A stretch of 64,000 nucleotides of DNA from contig JAKSJQ010000002.1 of NCBI GenBank assembly GCA_024402115.1, positions 31,106 to 95,105 on the forward strand. The letters run 5' to 3'. The translations under genes and the position numbers were made by a program. This document shows positions 53,488 through 62,375 of the stretch, piece by piece (the first letter of the stretch is position 1; each line of letters opens with the position of its first letter). The notes under the pieces are model-generated. The model was not told where the DNA came from and searched no databases. It saw only the letters and a program-made list of their open reading frames with translations. This DNA comes from Bacteroidales bacterium. GTDB lineage: Bacteria > Bacteroidota > Bacteroidia > Bacteroidales > UBA932.

Positions 53488-54399
53488 ATGAGAAACAGGA
53501 AGGAAGATATGAGGATCGTGGGTAGCGTGCTGAGGTGGTTCTTCAGCGCGGCTGTCTTCGTGTGCCTGTACCATCTGGCCTTCGTTCTCGTGTTCCCGAA
53601 GGACAGCGACAGGATAGTGATGAGGGAAAACAGGATGTATGAGAAGCTCTACTCCCGGATGAGGGAACAGGAGCGACTTCTCCATGACGCGGTCGAATTC
53701 CTGGAGATCAGGGACGACGAGATCTACAACAATCTCTTCAATACTTCCGTCCCTTCCATCACTGACCTGGAGATAGGTACGGCCCTTCCGAACGACGGTG
53801 AGGATCTCAGCGACAACAAGATATATGCTTATGCTGCAGAAAAGGCGGAAAGCATTGAGGCTGCGTCACTTACGGTTGAGGAAAACTTCCGCAGGATCTT
53901 TGAGATAACGGGTGCGGAAGGGTATGCCACCCCTCCTATGGTGGTGCCGGTGGAAGGCTTCACCGTGTCCAGGACCGGAGCGTCTGTGGGCCCGAAGGTG
54001 AGCCCGTTCTACAAGGTCTCGACGAGCCATGACGGACTCGACCTGATCGCTCCCGTGGGTACCGCGGTGCTCGCCGGCGGACCTGGTGTCGTGATGAAGG
54101 TGGTGCGCTCCATCCAGGCGGACGGAAACACCGTGTTCATCGACCATGGAAACGGATATGTGACCCGATATTCGCATCTCGGAGAGATCAAGGTCGGCCC
54201 GGGAAGGAAGGTCAAGGCCGGTGAGAAGATAGGTACCGTCGGCATGTCTGGAAAGTCATTCGCGCCGCACCTGCACTACACCGTGATGCGCGGCAATGTG
54301 GTCTGCGATCCTGTGAACTTCATGTTCGCAAGCGTTTCGCCGATGGACTATGCGGAGATGCTCGTGCTTTCGAGCTCGACCGCACAACAGATGGATTAA
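53488..54399 (+). CDS. M23 family metallopeptidase, membrane-anchored (second copy)
   Basis: The 303-residue protein has the same plan as its upstream neighbour: one membrane helix (WFFSAAVFVCLYHLAFVLVF, about residues 18-37), a coiled linker (MREQERLLHDAVEFLEIRDDEIYNNLF), and a LytM domain with VSTSHDGLDLIAPVGT (His, Asp) and FAPHLHYTV (HxH). The zinc ligands are intact in both copies, so both may be active. The pair seems a tandem duplication with strongly diverged linkers. The MerR-type gene starts 16 bp downstream. Confidence 0.87.
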   Translation: MRNRKEDMRIVGSVLRWFFSAAVFVCLYHLAFVLVFPKDSDRIVMRENRMYEKLYSRMREQERLLHDAVEFLEIRDDEIYNNLFNTSVPSITDLEIGTALPNDGEDLSDNKIYAYAAEKAESIEAASLTVEENFRRIFEITGAEGYATPPMVVPVEGFTVSRTGASVGPKVSPFYKVSTSHDGLDLIAPVGTAVLAGGPGVVMKVVRSIQADGNTVFIDHGNGYVTRYSHLGEIKVGPGRKVKAGEKIGTVGMSGKSFAPHLHYTVMRGNVVCDPVNFMFASVSPMDYAEMLVLSSSTAQQMD

Positions 54400-54415
54400 A
54401 GATAAGACAAACGAT

Positions 54416-54730
54416 ATGGAAAAGTTATTCTACACGATCAGCGAAGTCGCTGAACTCCTCGGGGAGAGCACCTCGTGCATCAGATTCTGGTCGAATTCGT
54501 TCCCGAAGTCGATCAAGCCTAAGCGCAATGCGAAGGGCAACCGCCAGTTCACGGCACGTGACATCGAGGCATTCAAGCAGATCCAGCTCCTTCTCAAGAA
54601 GCAGGGCATGACCATCGAAGGTGCGGCCAAGAAACTCGCTCACGGCGAGGCTGCGGACAACACCGTGGTTGTTCTCGACCATCTGAAGAACATCAGGGAG
54701 CAGCTCGTCGAAATCAAGAAGGGATTGTAG
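54416..54730 (+). CDS. MerR-family transcriptional regulator, short form
   Basis: The 104-residue protein is a winged helix of the MerR type: FYTISEVAELLGESTSCIRFWSNSFPKSIKPKRNAKGNRQFTARDIEAFKQIQLLLKKQGMTIEGAAKKL. The ending VVVLDHLKNIREQLVEIKKGL is a short helix; no effector domain or Cys sensor is present, so the signal is unknown. This form is often found after M23 genes in Bacteroidota. ATG 54416 is used, 16 bp after the M23 gene, so the three form an operon. Confidence 0.85.
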   Translation: MEKLFYTISEVAELLGESTSCIRFWSNSFPKSIKPKRNAKGNRQFTARDIEAFKQIQLLLKKQGMTIEGAAKKLAHGEAADNTVVVLDHLKNIREQLVEIKKGL

Positions 54731-54764
54731 GAAAATTTCTTTTTATCATATAAGGAAAAAATAA

Positions 54765-54772
54765 TACCTTTG
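54765..54772 (+). promoter_or_regulatory. -7 promoter box for the zinc-ribbon/dnaB operon
   Basis: TACCTTTG, 54 nt upstream of ATG 54827. Confidence 0.6.
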
Positions 54773-54826
54773 CAGTTCGCACGAAAAGCGACCATCCAAC
54801 AACGATTTAATATCTTAAGAACCAAT

Positions 54827-55639
54827 ATGGCAACAAAGAAGACCAAGAAATTCGAGACCCCTATCGATCAGAGGGAGACCTTCGTATCTATCCAGAGAAG
54901 CTTCGCAGACTCAGAGCTCTCAGTCGAGGAGAAGCTCATGACTCTCTACGCTCTCCAGCAGGTTGACTCCCAGATCGACAAGATCCTCCAGCTCAGGGGA
55001 GAACTTCCTCTCGAGGTCGAGGCTCTCGAGAACGAGCTCGAAGAGATTGCATCCAAGGAAGCTGCGATCAGCGCAGAGATCGAGGAGAATGCAGCGACCA
55101 TCGCACACAGCAAGCAGTGCATCGTAGAGTACGACGCACAGACCGAGAAGTACAAGGCTCAGCTCGAGACTGTATCCAACAGCCGTGAGTTCGACTCGCT
55201 CCAGAAGGAGATCGAGAACCAGGAACTTCTCCGTGCGATTGCCGAGAAGACCATCAACGAGACTCGTGAGAGGAATCTTGACAGGAAGCAGGCACTCGAG
55301 AACATGAGGGAGAAGAAGGAAGTCAAGGCAGCTGACCTCGAGGCAAAGAGGGAAGAGCTTGCTACCATCGTCGAGGCTACCGCAGCAGAGGAGAAGAAGC
55401 TCCTCGCTCAGCACGAAGAGTGCGCAGCCAAGATCGACGAGAGGACCATCAGCGCATACGAGCGTATCCGCAAGAGCTGCAACAACCACCTCGCAGTGGT
55501 TTCAGTATACAACGGTAACGCTTGCGGCGGTTGCATGAGCACCATTCCTCCTCAGCGCCTCCTCGATATCGCTACCAACAAGAAGATGATCATCTGCGAG
55601 TACTGCGGAAGGATCCTCATGAACCCAGACAAGGCATAA
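54827..55639 (+). CDS. Coiled-coil protein with C-terminal C4 zinc ribbon
   Basis: The 270-residue protein has a long coiled coil (about residues 45-200, full of E/K/A heptads) and a C-terminal zinc ribbon CGGCMSTIPPQ...CEYCGRILM (about residues 232-265), the CT398/zf-RING_7 family plan. The family is linked to nucleic-acid or flagellar secretion roles in other bacteria; here function is unknown. ATG 54827 is chosen because the longer frame lies within the promoter spacing. Codon use suggests strong expression. dnaB follows after 15 bp. Confidence 0.8.
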   Translation: MATKKTKKFETPIDQRETFVSIQRSFADSELSVEEKLMTLYALQQVDSQIDKILQLRGELPLEVEALENELEEIASKEAAISAEIEENAATIAHSKQCIVEYDAQTEKYKAQLETVSNSREFDSLQKEIENQELLRAIAEKTINETRERNLDRKQALENMREKKEVKAADLEAKREELATIVEATAAEEKKLLAQHEECAAKIDERTISAYERIRKSCNNHLAVVSVYNGNACGGCMSTIPPQRLLDIATNKKMIICEYCGRILMNPDKA

Positions 55640-55654
55640 TAACAACCGGCCTAT

Positions 55655-57169
55655 ATGGCAAAGACCTATCGTGGAAAGTCATCTCGCGACGAGCAGGTGA
55701 ACCTTGACGCCCTTATGGGAACCATGCCTCCTCAGGCGATTGACTTCGAGGAGGCGGTTCTTGGTGCGCTCATGGTGGAGCCGAACTGTCTCGATGACAC
55801 TCTCGATGAGCTTGCAAACTCCAACTGCTTCTACAGTCAGAAGAACAGGCTGGTATTCGAGGCCATCAAGGATCTCTACGCCCAGCATGCTCCCGTCGAT
55901 TCATATACCGTCGCGGAGAAGCTCAAGAGCACGGGCAAGCTCGAGGAGGCTGGCGGTCTGGAATTCATTTCCGACCTTTCCTCAAGAGTGGGTTCCGCAG
56001 CTCATGTGGAGTACTACGCGAAGGTCATAAAGCAGAAATTCATCCAGCGCGAGCTCATCACTGCCTCGTATTCCATCCTGAAGACGGCGTATGATGACTC
56101 TGTGAACATGGAGGCTCTCATCGATACCGCGGAGACCAAGATCTTCGCAGCGGTGGAGCACAATGTCACCAAGGACGCGCAGGATATCGGTTCGGTGATC
56201 AACAAGTCGCTGAACGACCTCGAGAAGGCCCAGAGCCAGGAAGGCTCATACAGCGGCGTTCCGTCCGGATTCCCATCCATCGACAGCATCACCCTCGGCT
56301 GGCAGCCATCGGACCTCATCATCCTTGCTGCACGCCCGTCCGTGGGTAAGACTGCGTTTGCGCTCAACGTGGCGAGAAATGCGGCGGTCATGGGCTATCC
56401 GACGGCGATATTCTCTCTTGAGATGCCGGCCAAGCAGCTGGCGAACCGTATGATGGTCTCCGAGACCGGAATCGACTCTAAGAAGCTCAAGGGTGGTGTC
56501 AAGCTGGAGCCGGGAGACTGGGAGAGGCTTGAATCGCAGCTTACCAAGCTCGCGTCTGCGCAGCTCTATATCGACGATACTCCGTCTCTTCCTGTAATGG
56601 AGTTCCGTTCCAAGGTGAAGAAGCTCGTGAAGCAGAAGGGCGTCAGACTCATCATCGTCGACTACCTCCAGCTCATGCAGGGACCTGTGGAGCTCCGAGG
56701 AATGCGAGAGCAGGAAGTCGCGGCCATCTCGAGAACCCTCAAGGCTACGGCAAAGGAGCACGGAGTGCCAATCATCGCCCTCTCGCAGCTCAGCCGTCAG
56801 GCAGTGACCCGTCAGGGCAGCAACAACAGGCCTCAGCTCAGCGACCTCCGCGAGTCGGGATCAATCGAGCAGGATGCCGACATGGTACTCTTCATCCACC
56901 GTCTCGACTACCAGAACTTCGGCGACGACACCGTGCAGAAGGGAGAGACCCAGCTCATCATCGCCAAGCACCGAAACGGTGAGATCGGAGACGTTCCGCT
57001 CATCTTCCGCGACTCGATGGCAAAGTTCGTCGATGCCCAGGAGGAGAACCTCTCGAACGATTTCGGACATGTCAGCGCTTCGGCCATGAACAGCGCGCCG
57101 GCCTCGGATTCGGGCTACAACCCTTTCGGCGGCGACGATTTCGGATTCGACGGAGGAAACTTCGCTTAA
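55655..57169 (+). CDS. dnaB: Replicative DNA helicase DnaB
   Basis: The 504-residue protein has the N-terminal domain (PPQAIDFEEAVLGALMVEPNCLDDTLDEL) and the RecA-like domain with Walker A ARPSVGKTAFAL (about residues 228-239), IIVDYLQLM (Walker B), SQLSRQ and QDADMVLFIHR. It ends in a Gly/Phe-rich tail (FGGDDFGFDGGNFA) that is common in this phylum and may bind partners. It unwinds DNA at the replication fork. It follows the zinc-ribbon gene by 15 bp and precedes the DUF3108 gene by 12 bp. Confidence 0.96.
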   Translation: MAKTYRGKSSRDEQVNLDALMGTMPPQAIDFEEAVLGALMVEPNCLDDTLDELANSNCFYSQKNRLVFEAIKDLYAQHAPVDSYTVAEKLKSTGKLEEAGGLEFISDLSSRVGSAAHVEYYAKVIKQKFIQRELITASYSILKTAYDDSVNMEALIDTAETKIFAAVEHNVTKDAQDIGSVINKSLNDLEKAQSQEGSYSGVPSGFPSIDSITLGWQPSDLIILAARPSVGKTAFALNVARNAAVMGYPTAIFSLEMPAKQLANRMMVSETGIDSKKLKGGVKLEPGDWERLESQLTKLASAQLYIDDTPSLPVMEFRSKVKKLVKQKGVRLIIVDYLQLMQGPVELRGMREQEVAAISRTLKATAKEHGVPIIALSQLSRQAVTRQGSNNRPQLSDLRESGSIEQDADMVLFIHRLDYQNFGDDTVQKGETQLIIAKHRNGEIGDVPLIFRDSMAKFVDAQEENLSNDFGHVSASAMNSAPASDSGYNPFGGDDFGFDGGNFA

Positions 57170-57181
57170 ATCAGATAGGAC

Positions 57182-58024
57182 ATGCGTGGAGCAGTCATAA
57201 GAACGATTATGATCCTGGCCTTGACGGCGGGGTCATTTTTCGTATGCGGGGGTCAGGAGATCCCTGTCCGCACAACCTCCAGGGAGAAGCTCGCGTTCCA
57301 GGCCGGTGAGAAGATCAAGTACATGATCCACTACGACTGGGGCGTGATCAGCACAGACGTCGGCTGGGGCCAGGCGGTGCTCTCGGAGTGCGTGTACAAT
57401 GGTCAGGAATGCTTCCGCGTGAACATCAACGGACAGACGGGAAAGATATGGGACAAGCTCTTCCGCGTGCGTGAGAACTTCTCTTCCGTGTTCACTGCGG
57501 ACGGTCTCGTGCCCCAGCATTTCACCCGTGACACCTACGAGGGCGGCTACGAGGCTAAGAATACATATGTGTACAGGTGGGACGCGGAAGAACCGTACAT
57601 CGATGCGGACGTCTACTCTTCGCACGGCGGAAAGAAGGACCTCCAGATTCCTCTGGACCACAATACATACGACCTGCCGGCGCTCTTCTATCTTGCGAGG
57701 AACATGGATTTCGACAAGGTGGAGCCGGGCGTGAGACACCCGATGACCTTCGCGATCGACGATGACGTGTACCATGTGCACTTCGTGCTTTACGGCCGCG
57801 AGAAGAAGAAGGTCAAGGGCCTCGGCACCATCGATACGATACGTTTCTCGGCGAAGCTCGTCGCGGGCGAGGTGTTCACCGGGGAGCAGGATATGATGAT
57901 ATGGGTGTCTGACGACGAGAACAGGCTCCCGGTTTATTTTGAGGCTCCGATCTGGATAGGAAAGGTCAGCGGAAGGCTGGTCGAGCATTCGGGTCTGCGC
58001 AGCAAGCTTGTGACTGTGAAGTAA
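57182..58024 (+). CDS. DUF3108 family secreted protein
   Basis: The 280-residue protein has a signal peptide (MRGAVIRTIMILALTAGSFFVCGGQ, with a possible lipobox-like Cys22) and the DUF3108 region: LAFQAGEKIKYMIHYDWGVISTDVGWGQ, RVRENFSSVFTADGLVPQHFTRDTYEGGY, MTFAIDDDVYHVHFVLYGREKKKVKGLGTIDTIRFSAKLVAGEVF and MMIWVSDDENRLPVYFEAPIWIGKVSGRL. The fold is beta-rich; the function is unknown. It is placed between dnaB and the Rnf genes in one run of closely spaced genes. Confidence 0.8.
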   Translation: MRGAVIRTIMILALTAGSFFVCGGQEIPVRTTSREKLAFQAGEKIKYMIHYDWGVISTDVGWGQAVLSECVYNGQECFRVNINGQTGKIWDKLFRVRENFSSVFTADGLVPQHFTRDTYEGGYEAKNTYVYRWDAEEPYIDADVYSSHGGKKDLQIPLDHNTYDLPALFYLARNMDFDKVEPGVRHPMTFAIDDDVYHVHFVLYGREKKKVKGLGTIDTIRFSAKLVAGEVFTGEQDMMIWVSDDENRLPVYFEAPIWIGKVSGRLVEHSGLRSKLVTVK

Positions 58025-58027
58025 GCT

Positions 58028-58447
58028 ATGAAGAAGGACGAGATAAGCCATGTCGGCAGGATCATTTCGATAACTCCGGAAGTGACGACCGTGGAGATCA
58101 TCTCCGAGTCGGCCTGCAGCCAGTGCCATGCAAGGGGGCTGTGCGGTGCTTCGGAGGAGGTCGCGAAACATATCAGGGTGCGTACGGTGCCGGACTCCGG
58201 CAATGCCGTGGGCGATACTGTAAGGGTGTGCCTTAAAAAATCGCTCGGAATGAAAGCAGTAATGCTTTCTTACGTGATTCCTGTTATTATTTTAATGATT
58301 TTCGTAGTATCTTTGTCAGTCCTCTTTGAGTCAGATTGGCTCGTGGGCTTGGTCACCCTCGCCGGGGTGGCTGCATACTACGGTATCCTGTATCTTATGA
58401 GAGACAGGCTGGACGGTGAATACGAATTTTATATTATAAACAACTAA
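58028..58447 (+). CDS. rseC: RseC/SoxR-reducing system protein
   Basis: The 139-residue protein has the RseC pattern: SHVGRIISITPEVTTVEIISESACSQCHARGLCGAS (Cys cluster near residues 30-39), a beta region VRTVPDSGNAVGDTVRV, and two membrane helices (AVMLSYVIPVIILMIFVVSLSVL; LVGLVTLAGVAAYYGILYLM). It is the usual first gene of Bacteroidota rnf operons and may support assembly or redox control of the complex. It starts 3 bp after the DUF3108 gene and ends 5 bp before rnfB. A -7 box lies in its 3' half. Confidence 0.88.
   Translation: MKKDEISHVGRIISITPEVTTVEIISESACSQCHARGLCGASEEVAKHIRVRTVPDSGNAVGDTVRVCLKKSLGMKAVMLSYVIPVIILMIFVVSLSVLFESDWLVGLVTLAGVAAYYGILYLMRDRLDGEYEFYIINN
58308..58315 (+). promoter_or_regulatory. 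Possible internal -7 promoter box ahead of rnfB
   Basis: TATCTTTG inside rseC, in a locally AT-rich stretch, about 137 nt upstream of the rnfB ATG. It could give the rnf genes their own promoter. Confidence 0.35.
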
Positions 58448-58452
58448 CCCTT

Positions 58453-59421
58453 ATGACAAGTGCAATTATCTGGACTATCGTGATTCTCACGGTACTGGGT
58501 GTGGTGCTCGCCATGGTTCTTTTCCTCGTTGCGAAGAAATTCAAGGTCGAGGAGGATCCACGTATCGACGAGGTCGAGAAGGTCATGCCGGGTGCCAACT
58601 GCGGTGGCTGCGGATTCGCCGGCTGCCGTGCTTTCGCGCAGAGCTGCGTTGAGGCTGGCAATCTTGACAAGAACTTCTGCCCTGTCGGAGGCAATGACAC
58701 CATGAAGAAGGTTGCCGCCGTTCTCGGCATCGAGGCAGTTGCCAAGGCTCCTATGGTAGCCGTGGTCCGCTGCAACGGTACATGCCAGAACCGTCCGACG
58801 ACCAACGAGTACGACGGCCTCAAGAGCTGTCGTGTCAAGGCATCCCTCTACAGCGGTGACACCGGCTGTGCATTCGGATGTCTCGGATGTGGCGACTGTG
58901 TCGCGGCATGTCAGTTCGGCGCTATCAGCATGAACCCTGAGACTGGTCTTCCTGTCGTTGACGAGGAGAAGTGTACTGCCTGCGGCAAGTGCGCTGCTGC
59001 CTGCCCTAAGCAGGTGATCGAAATCCGCCTCAAGGGCCCACGTAACATGCGTCTCTACGTATCATGCATCAACAAGGACAAGGGTCCTGTCGCCAAGAAG
59101 GCATGCGCCGCCGCCTGCATCGGCTGCGGTATCTGCGCGAAGACCTGTACCCACGGCGCCATCACCGTCGAGAACAACGTGGCTTACATCGATCCTGCGA
59201 AGTGCAAGCTTTGCCGCGAGTGCGAGGCCATGTGTCCTACATCAGCAATCCATGCAGTCAACTTCCCAAAGCCTCTCGACAAGGATGCCGTAAAGGCACG
59301 TATCGCTGAGCGCAACAGGAAGGCCAAGGAGGCTGCGGCCGCAGCTGCTGAAGCTGCAAAGGCTGCCGCTGCCCCTGCACCGGCTGCCCCAGAGAAGAAG
59401 GAGGAACCAAAAAATGAGTAA
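58453..59421 (+). CDS. rnfB: Rnf electron transport complex subunit B
   Basis: The 322-residue protein has an N-terminal membrane helix (IIWTIVILTVLGVVLAMVLFLVA), the Fe-S domain GANCGGCGFAGCRAFAQSCVE (about residues 48-70) and several [4Fe-4S] motifs (CLGCGDCVAACQ; CTACGKCAAACP; CIGCGICAKTC; CKLCRECEAMCP). RnfB accepts electrons from ferredoxin. The tail is Ala/Lys/Glu-rich (AKEAAAAAAEAAKAAAAPAP). The stop overlaps the rnfC start by 8 bp (ATGAGTAA). Confidence 0.95.
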   Translation: MTSAIIWTIVILTVLGVVLAMVLFLVAKKFKVEEDPRIDEVEKVMPGANCGGCGFAGCRAFAQSCVEAGNLDKNFCPVGGNDTMKKVAAVLGIEAVAKAPMVAVVRCNGTCQNRPTTNEYDGLKSCRVKASLYSGDTGCAFGCLGCGDCVAACQFGAISMNPETGLPVVDEEKCTACGKCAAACPKQVIEIRLKGPRNMRLYVSCINKDKGPVAKKACAAACIGCGICAKTCTHGAITVENNVAYIDPAKCKLCRECEAMCPTSAIHAVNFPKPLDKDAVKARIAERNRKAKEAAAAAAEAAKAAAAPAPAAPEKKEEPKNE

Positions 59422-60802
59422 GACATTCAAGATCGGCGGCGTCCATCCTCACGACAGCAAGTTCAGCCGCAACTGCGCGATCGAGGTCCTTCCTCTTCCG
59501 CAGACCGTTTATATCTCTATGGCCCAGCACCTCGGTGCGCCTGCAGTGCCATGCGTGGCAGTAGGTGACAAGGTGAAGGCCGGTCAGGTGATCGCCGAGC
59601 CAGCTCCGCGCGCTCTTTCTGCATATGTACACAGCTCTGTGAGCGGTACCGTGAAGAGCATCGGTCCTCGCAAGGATATCGCCGGCAACAATCAGAACCA
59701 CATCGAGATCCTCGTGGAGGGCGATGAGTGGGCAGAGGGCATCGACCTCAGCACCGACCTCGTCACCACAATCCCTACCGACAGGGCAGAGGTCCTCAAG
59801 AAGATTCAGATGGGCGGCGTTGTCGGCCTCGGCGGTGCGACCTTCCCTGCTCATGTGAAGCTCAACCCACCTGCAGGAAGCAAGGCTGAGTGCCTCATCC
59901 TCAATGGTGCGGAGTGCGAGCCTTTCCTCACCAGCGACAACCGAATCATGATCGAGCGCAGCAAGGAGATCGTTGTCGGAGCGGCCATCATGCAGATGGT
60001 GCTCGGCGGATGTCCATGCGTCATCGGCATCGAGGAGAACAAGCCTGAGGCAATCGCAGCCATGAACAAGGCTGTGTCCGAGCTCGGTTATCCCGGCATC
60101 TCTGTGATGGTGCTCATGAAGAAGTACCCGCAGGGTGGTGAGAAGCAGCTCATCAATGCCGTCATGGGCCGTGAGGTGGGCAGCGGCGCGCTTCCTATCA
60201 GCGCAGGCGCTGTGGTGCAGAACGTAGCAACCTCTCTCGCAGTATACGAGGCCGTCCAGAAGAACAAGCCTCTCGTGACCAACACGATGACCATCACCGG
60301 TGACTGTCTCCCTGTCGAGAAGCAGCACAACTACCTTTTCCGTATCGGCATGCCGCTCAGCTGGATCGCCGAGTACGCAGGCGGTGTCCCTGAGGGCGCT
60401 GCGAAGGTGGTCAGCGGCGGTCCTATGATGGGAAGGGCGATCGCAAACCTCGATGCATGCACCGTCAAGGGCTCGTCTTCTCTCCTCTACCTTTCTGAGA
60501 AGACCACCAAGAGGGCCGTGCAGAGCAACTGTATCCGTTGCGGCAAGTGCGCGGAGGCATGTCCTATGGGACTTGAGCCATTCCTCCTGAACAAGCTCGC
60601 GAAGAACGGAATGATGGATGAGCTCGAGGCTAACGCAGTGCAGGATTGCATCTCTTGCGGTTGCTGCCAGTTCTCATGCCCTGCATGCATTCCACTCCTT
60701 GATACTATCAATATCGCCAAGGGCCAGGTACTCGGCATCCTGCGCGCACGTGCCGCAGCAGCAAAGGCTGCAGCCGAGGCCGCAAAGGCATCACAGAAAT
60801 AA
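59414..60802 (+). CDS. rnfC: Rnf electron transport complex subunit C
   Basis: The 462-residue subunit has a RnfC barrel-sandwich start (VGDKVKAGQVIAEP), an NAD/FMN-binding core (GGVVGLGGATFPAHVKLNPPAG; LILNGAECEPFLTSDNRIMIE; VIGIEENKPEAIAAM) and two ferredoxin motifs (CIRCGKCAEACPMG; CISCGCCQFSCPAC). It passes electrons to NAD+. Its short tail is Ala-rich (RAAAAKAAAEAAKASQK), a small version of the alanine repeats in enterobacterial RnfC. The start overlaps rnfB by 8 bp. Confidence 0.95.
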   Translation: MSKTFKIGGVHPHDSKFSRNCAIEVLPLPQTVYISMAQHLGAPAVPCVAVGDKVKAGQVIAEPAPRALSAYVHSSVSGTVKSIGPRKDIAGNNQNHIEILVEGDEWAEGIDLSTDLVTTIPTDRAEVLKKIQMGGVVGLGGATFPAHVKLNPPAGSKAECLILNGAECEPFLTSDNRIMIERSKEIVVGAAIMQMVLGGCPCVIGIEENKPEAIAAMNKAVSELGYPGISVMVLMKKYPQGGEKQLINAVMGREVGSGALPISAGAVVQNVATSLAVYEAVQKNKPLVTNTMTITGDCLPVEKQHNYLFRIGMPLSWIAEYAGGVPEGAAKVVSGGPMMGRAIANLDACTVKGSSSLLYLSEKTTKRAVQSNCIRCGKCAEACPMGLEPFLLNKLAKNGMMDELEANAVQDCISCGCCQFSCPACIPLLDTINIAKGQVLGILRARAAAAKAAAEAAKASQK

Positions 60803-60812
60803 TCGGTAAGCT

Positions 60813-61775
60813 ATGAACAAGTTATTGGTTTCACCATCACCTCATGTCCATACTTCAGTCTCTACCCAGAGCCTGATGAGGGACGTGGTGATCGCAATGC
60901 TTCCGGCAGCTCTGGTCTCAGTCCTCTTCTATGGATGGTCTGAGCTCCTCATCCTTGCCGTCAGCGTAATATCATGTGTGGGACTTGAGTACCTTATCTC
61001 CAAGTTCCTTCTCAAGCGTCCGGCTACCATCTGCGACCTTTCTGCAGTGGTCACCGGCGTGCTCCTCGCACTCAACGTGCCTCCTACCTGCCCTTGGTGG
61101 GTGATCGTCATCGGCGCCATCTTCGCTATCGGCGTCGCTAAGATGACCTTCGGAGGTCTCGGACAGAACATGTTCAACCCTGCCATCGCAGGCCGTGTGT
61201 TCCTCCTCGTCTCTTTCCCTACCTATATGACTGACTGGACCGTTCCTGCAGGCTTCATCCATGCGACTGACGCCGTTTCGGGTGCGACTCTCCTCGGTGC
61301 GTATGCAGAGGGTGGCGTAGAGGCAATCAAGGGCATCAGCTATGTCCAGACCCTCTTCCTCAATATCGGTGGTTCAGCAGGTGAGATTTCCGCATGCGCG
61401 CTTTTGCTCGGATTCGTATATCTCCTCGTCCGCAAGGTGATCCGTCCACACATCACCCTCAGCATCTGGGGTACCGTGGCTGTGGTGGCTCTCATCTTCT
61501 GGGCTTGCGCTCCTGCAAAGTATCCTGACCCAATCTTCGCACTTCTCACCGGTGGTGTGCTTCTCGGTTCCATCTTCATGGCTACCGACTACGTGACCAG
61601 TCCTATGAGCGCGAAGGGCGGCATCATCTTCGGTGTCGGCATCGGTCTTCTCACCGTCCTTATCAGGTACTTCGGATCATATCCAGAGGGCGTCAGCTTC
61701 GCAATCCTTATCATGAACGCGACAGTTCCGCTCATCAACAAGTACTGTCACCAGAAAAAATACGGGAGGAAATAG
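60813..61775 (+). CDS. rnfD: Rnf electron transport complex subunit D
   Basis: The 320-residue membrane protein has about ten hydrophobic segments; SPSPHVHTSVSTQSLMRDV at the start, GLGQNMFNPAIAGRVFL, and ATDAVSGATLLGA, whose SGAT sequence is the covalent FMN attachment site (Thr, about residue 156). The C-terminal ATDYVTSPMSAKGGIIFG segment is also family-typical. It carries electrons through the membrane in the ferredoxin:NAD+ oxidoreductase, which pumps Na+ or H+. 10 bp after rnfC, 3 bp before rnfG. Confidence 0.95.
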   Translation: MNKLLVSPSPHVHTSVSTQSLMRDVVIAMLPAALVSVLFYGWSELLILAVSVISCVGLEYLISKFLLKRPATICDLSAVVTGVLLALNVPPTCPWWVIVIGAIFAIGVAKMTFGGLGQNMFNPAIAGRVFLLVSFPTYMTDWTVPAGFIHATDAVSGATLLGAYAEGGVEAIKGISYVQTLFLNIGGSAGEISACALLLGFVYLLVRKVIRPHITLSIWGTVAVVALIFWACAPAKYPDPIFALLTGGVLLGSIFMATDYVTSPMSAKGGIIFGVGIGLLTVLIRYFGSYPEGVSFAILIMNATVPLINKYCHQKKYGRK

Positions 61776-61778
61776 GCT

Positions 61779-62375
61779 ATGGCAGTGAAATCTACATTGA
61801 AGAACATGGCACTCTGCCTTTCTGTGATCTGTCTGGTATGCTCTGCACTCCTCGCAGGCGTGTACGTGCTTACCAAAGGTCCTATCGATGCGGCGGCTCA
61901 GGCGAAGACTGCAAATGCTATCGCTGAGGTTACCCCTGCATTCGATTCTTATGAGGAACTCAGCGTGGACATGGACGGCAGCACCTATCCTTACTATCAG
62001 GTTTCTGATGCTTCAGGAAAGGTTCTCGCACATGCGATCCAGTCTACCGTTTCCGGCTTCGGCGGCGCTCTCACCCTCATGGTGGGCGTGACTACCGACG
62101 GCGTGGTATACAACACTTCAGTCCTCAGCCACTCTGAGACTCCAGGCCTCGGCGCGAAGTGCACCGAGCCTAAGTTCCACGACCAGTTCGCTGGCTGGAA
62201 CCCATCGGAGAAGACTCTCGTGGTGAAGAAGGACGGTGGTGACGTCGATGCAATCACTGCGTCTACCATCACTTCTCGCGCTTACACTCTCGCAGTCGCA
62301 AACGCTGTCAAGGTATCTATGATCCTTAACGCTGTCGGCGCTGCATCAAATGATGGAGGACAGGACAATGAGTAA
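61779..62375 (+). CDS. rnfG: Rnf electron transport complex subunit G
   Basis: The 198-residue protein has one N-terminal membrane helix (MALCLSVICLVCSALLAGVYVL) and a periplasmic FMN-binding domain: GFGGALTLMVGVTTDG, LSHSETPGLGAKC, and DAITASTITSRAYTLAV, where the Thr of the (S/A)xTxT motif takes FMN covalently. The C-terminal end overlaps the rnfE start by 8 bp (ATGAGTAA). Confidence 0.95.
   Translation: MAVKSTLKNMALCLSVICLVCSALLAGVYVLTKGPIDAAAQAKTANAIAEVTPAFDSYEELSVDMDGSTYPYYQVSDASGKVLAHAIQSTVSGFGGALTLMVGVTTDGVVYNTSVLSHSETPGLGAKCTEPKFHDQFAGWNPSEKTLVVKKDGGDVDAITASTITSRAYTLAVANAVKVSMILNAVGAASNDGGQDNE

Noticed and set aside
59258..60328. 356-residue minus-strand ORF opposite rnfC
   Set aside because: Shadow of rnfB/rnfC, which have complete cofactor motifs; the ORF has no family features.
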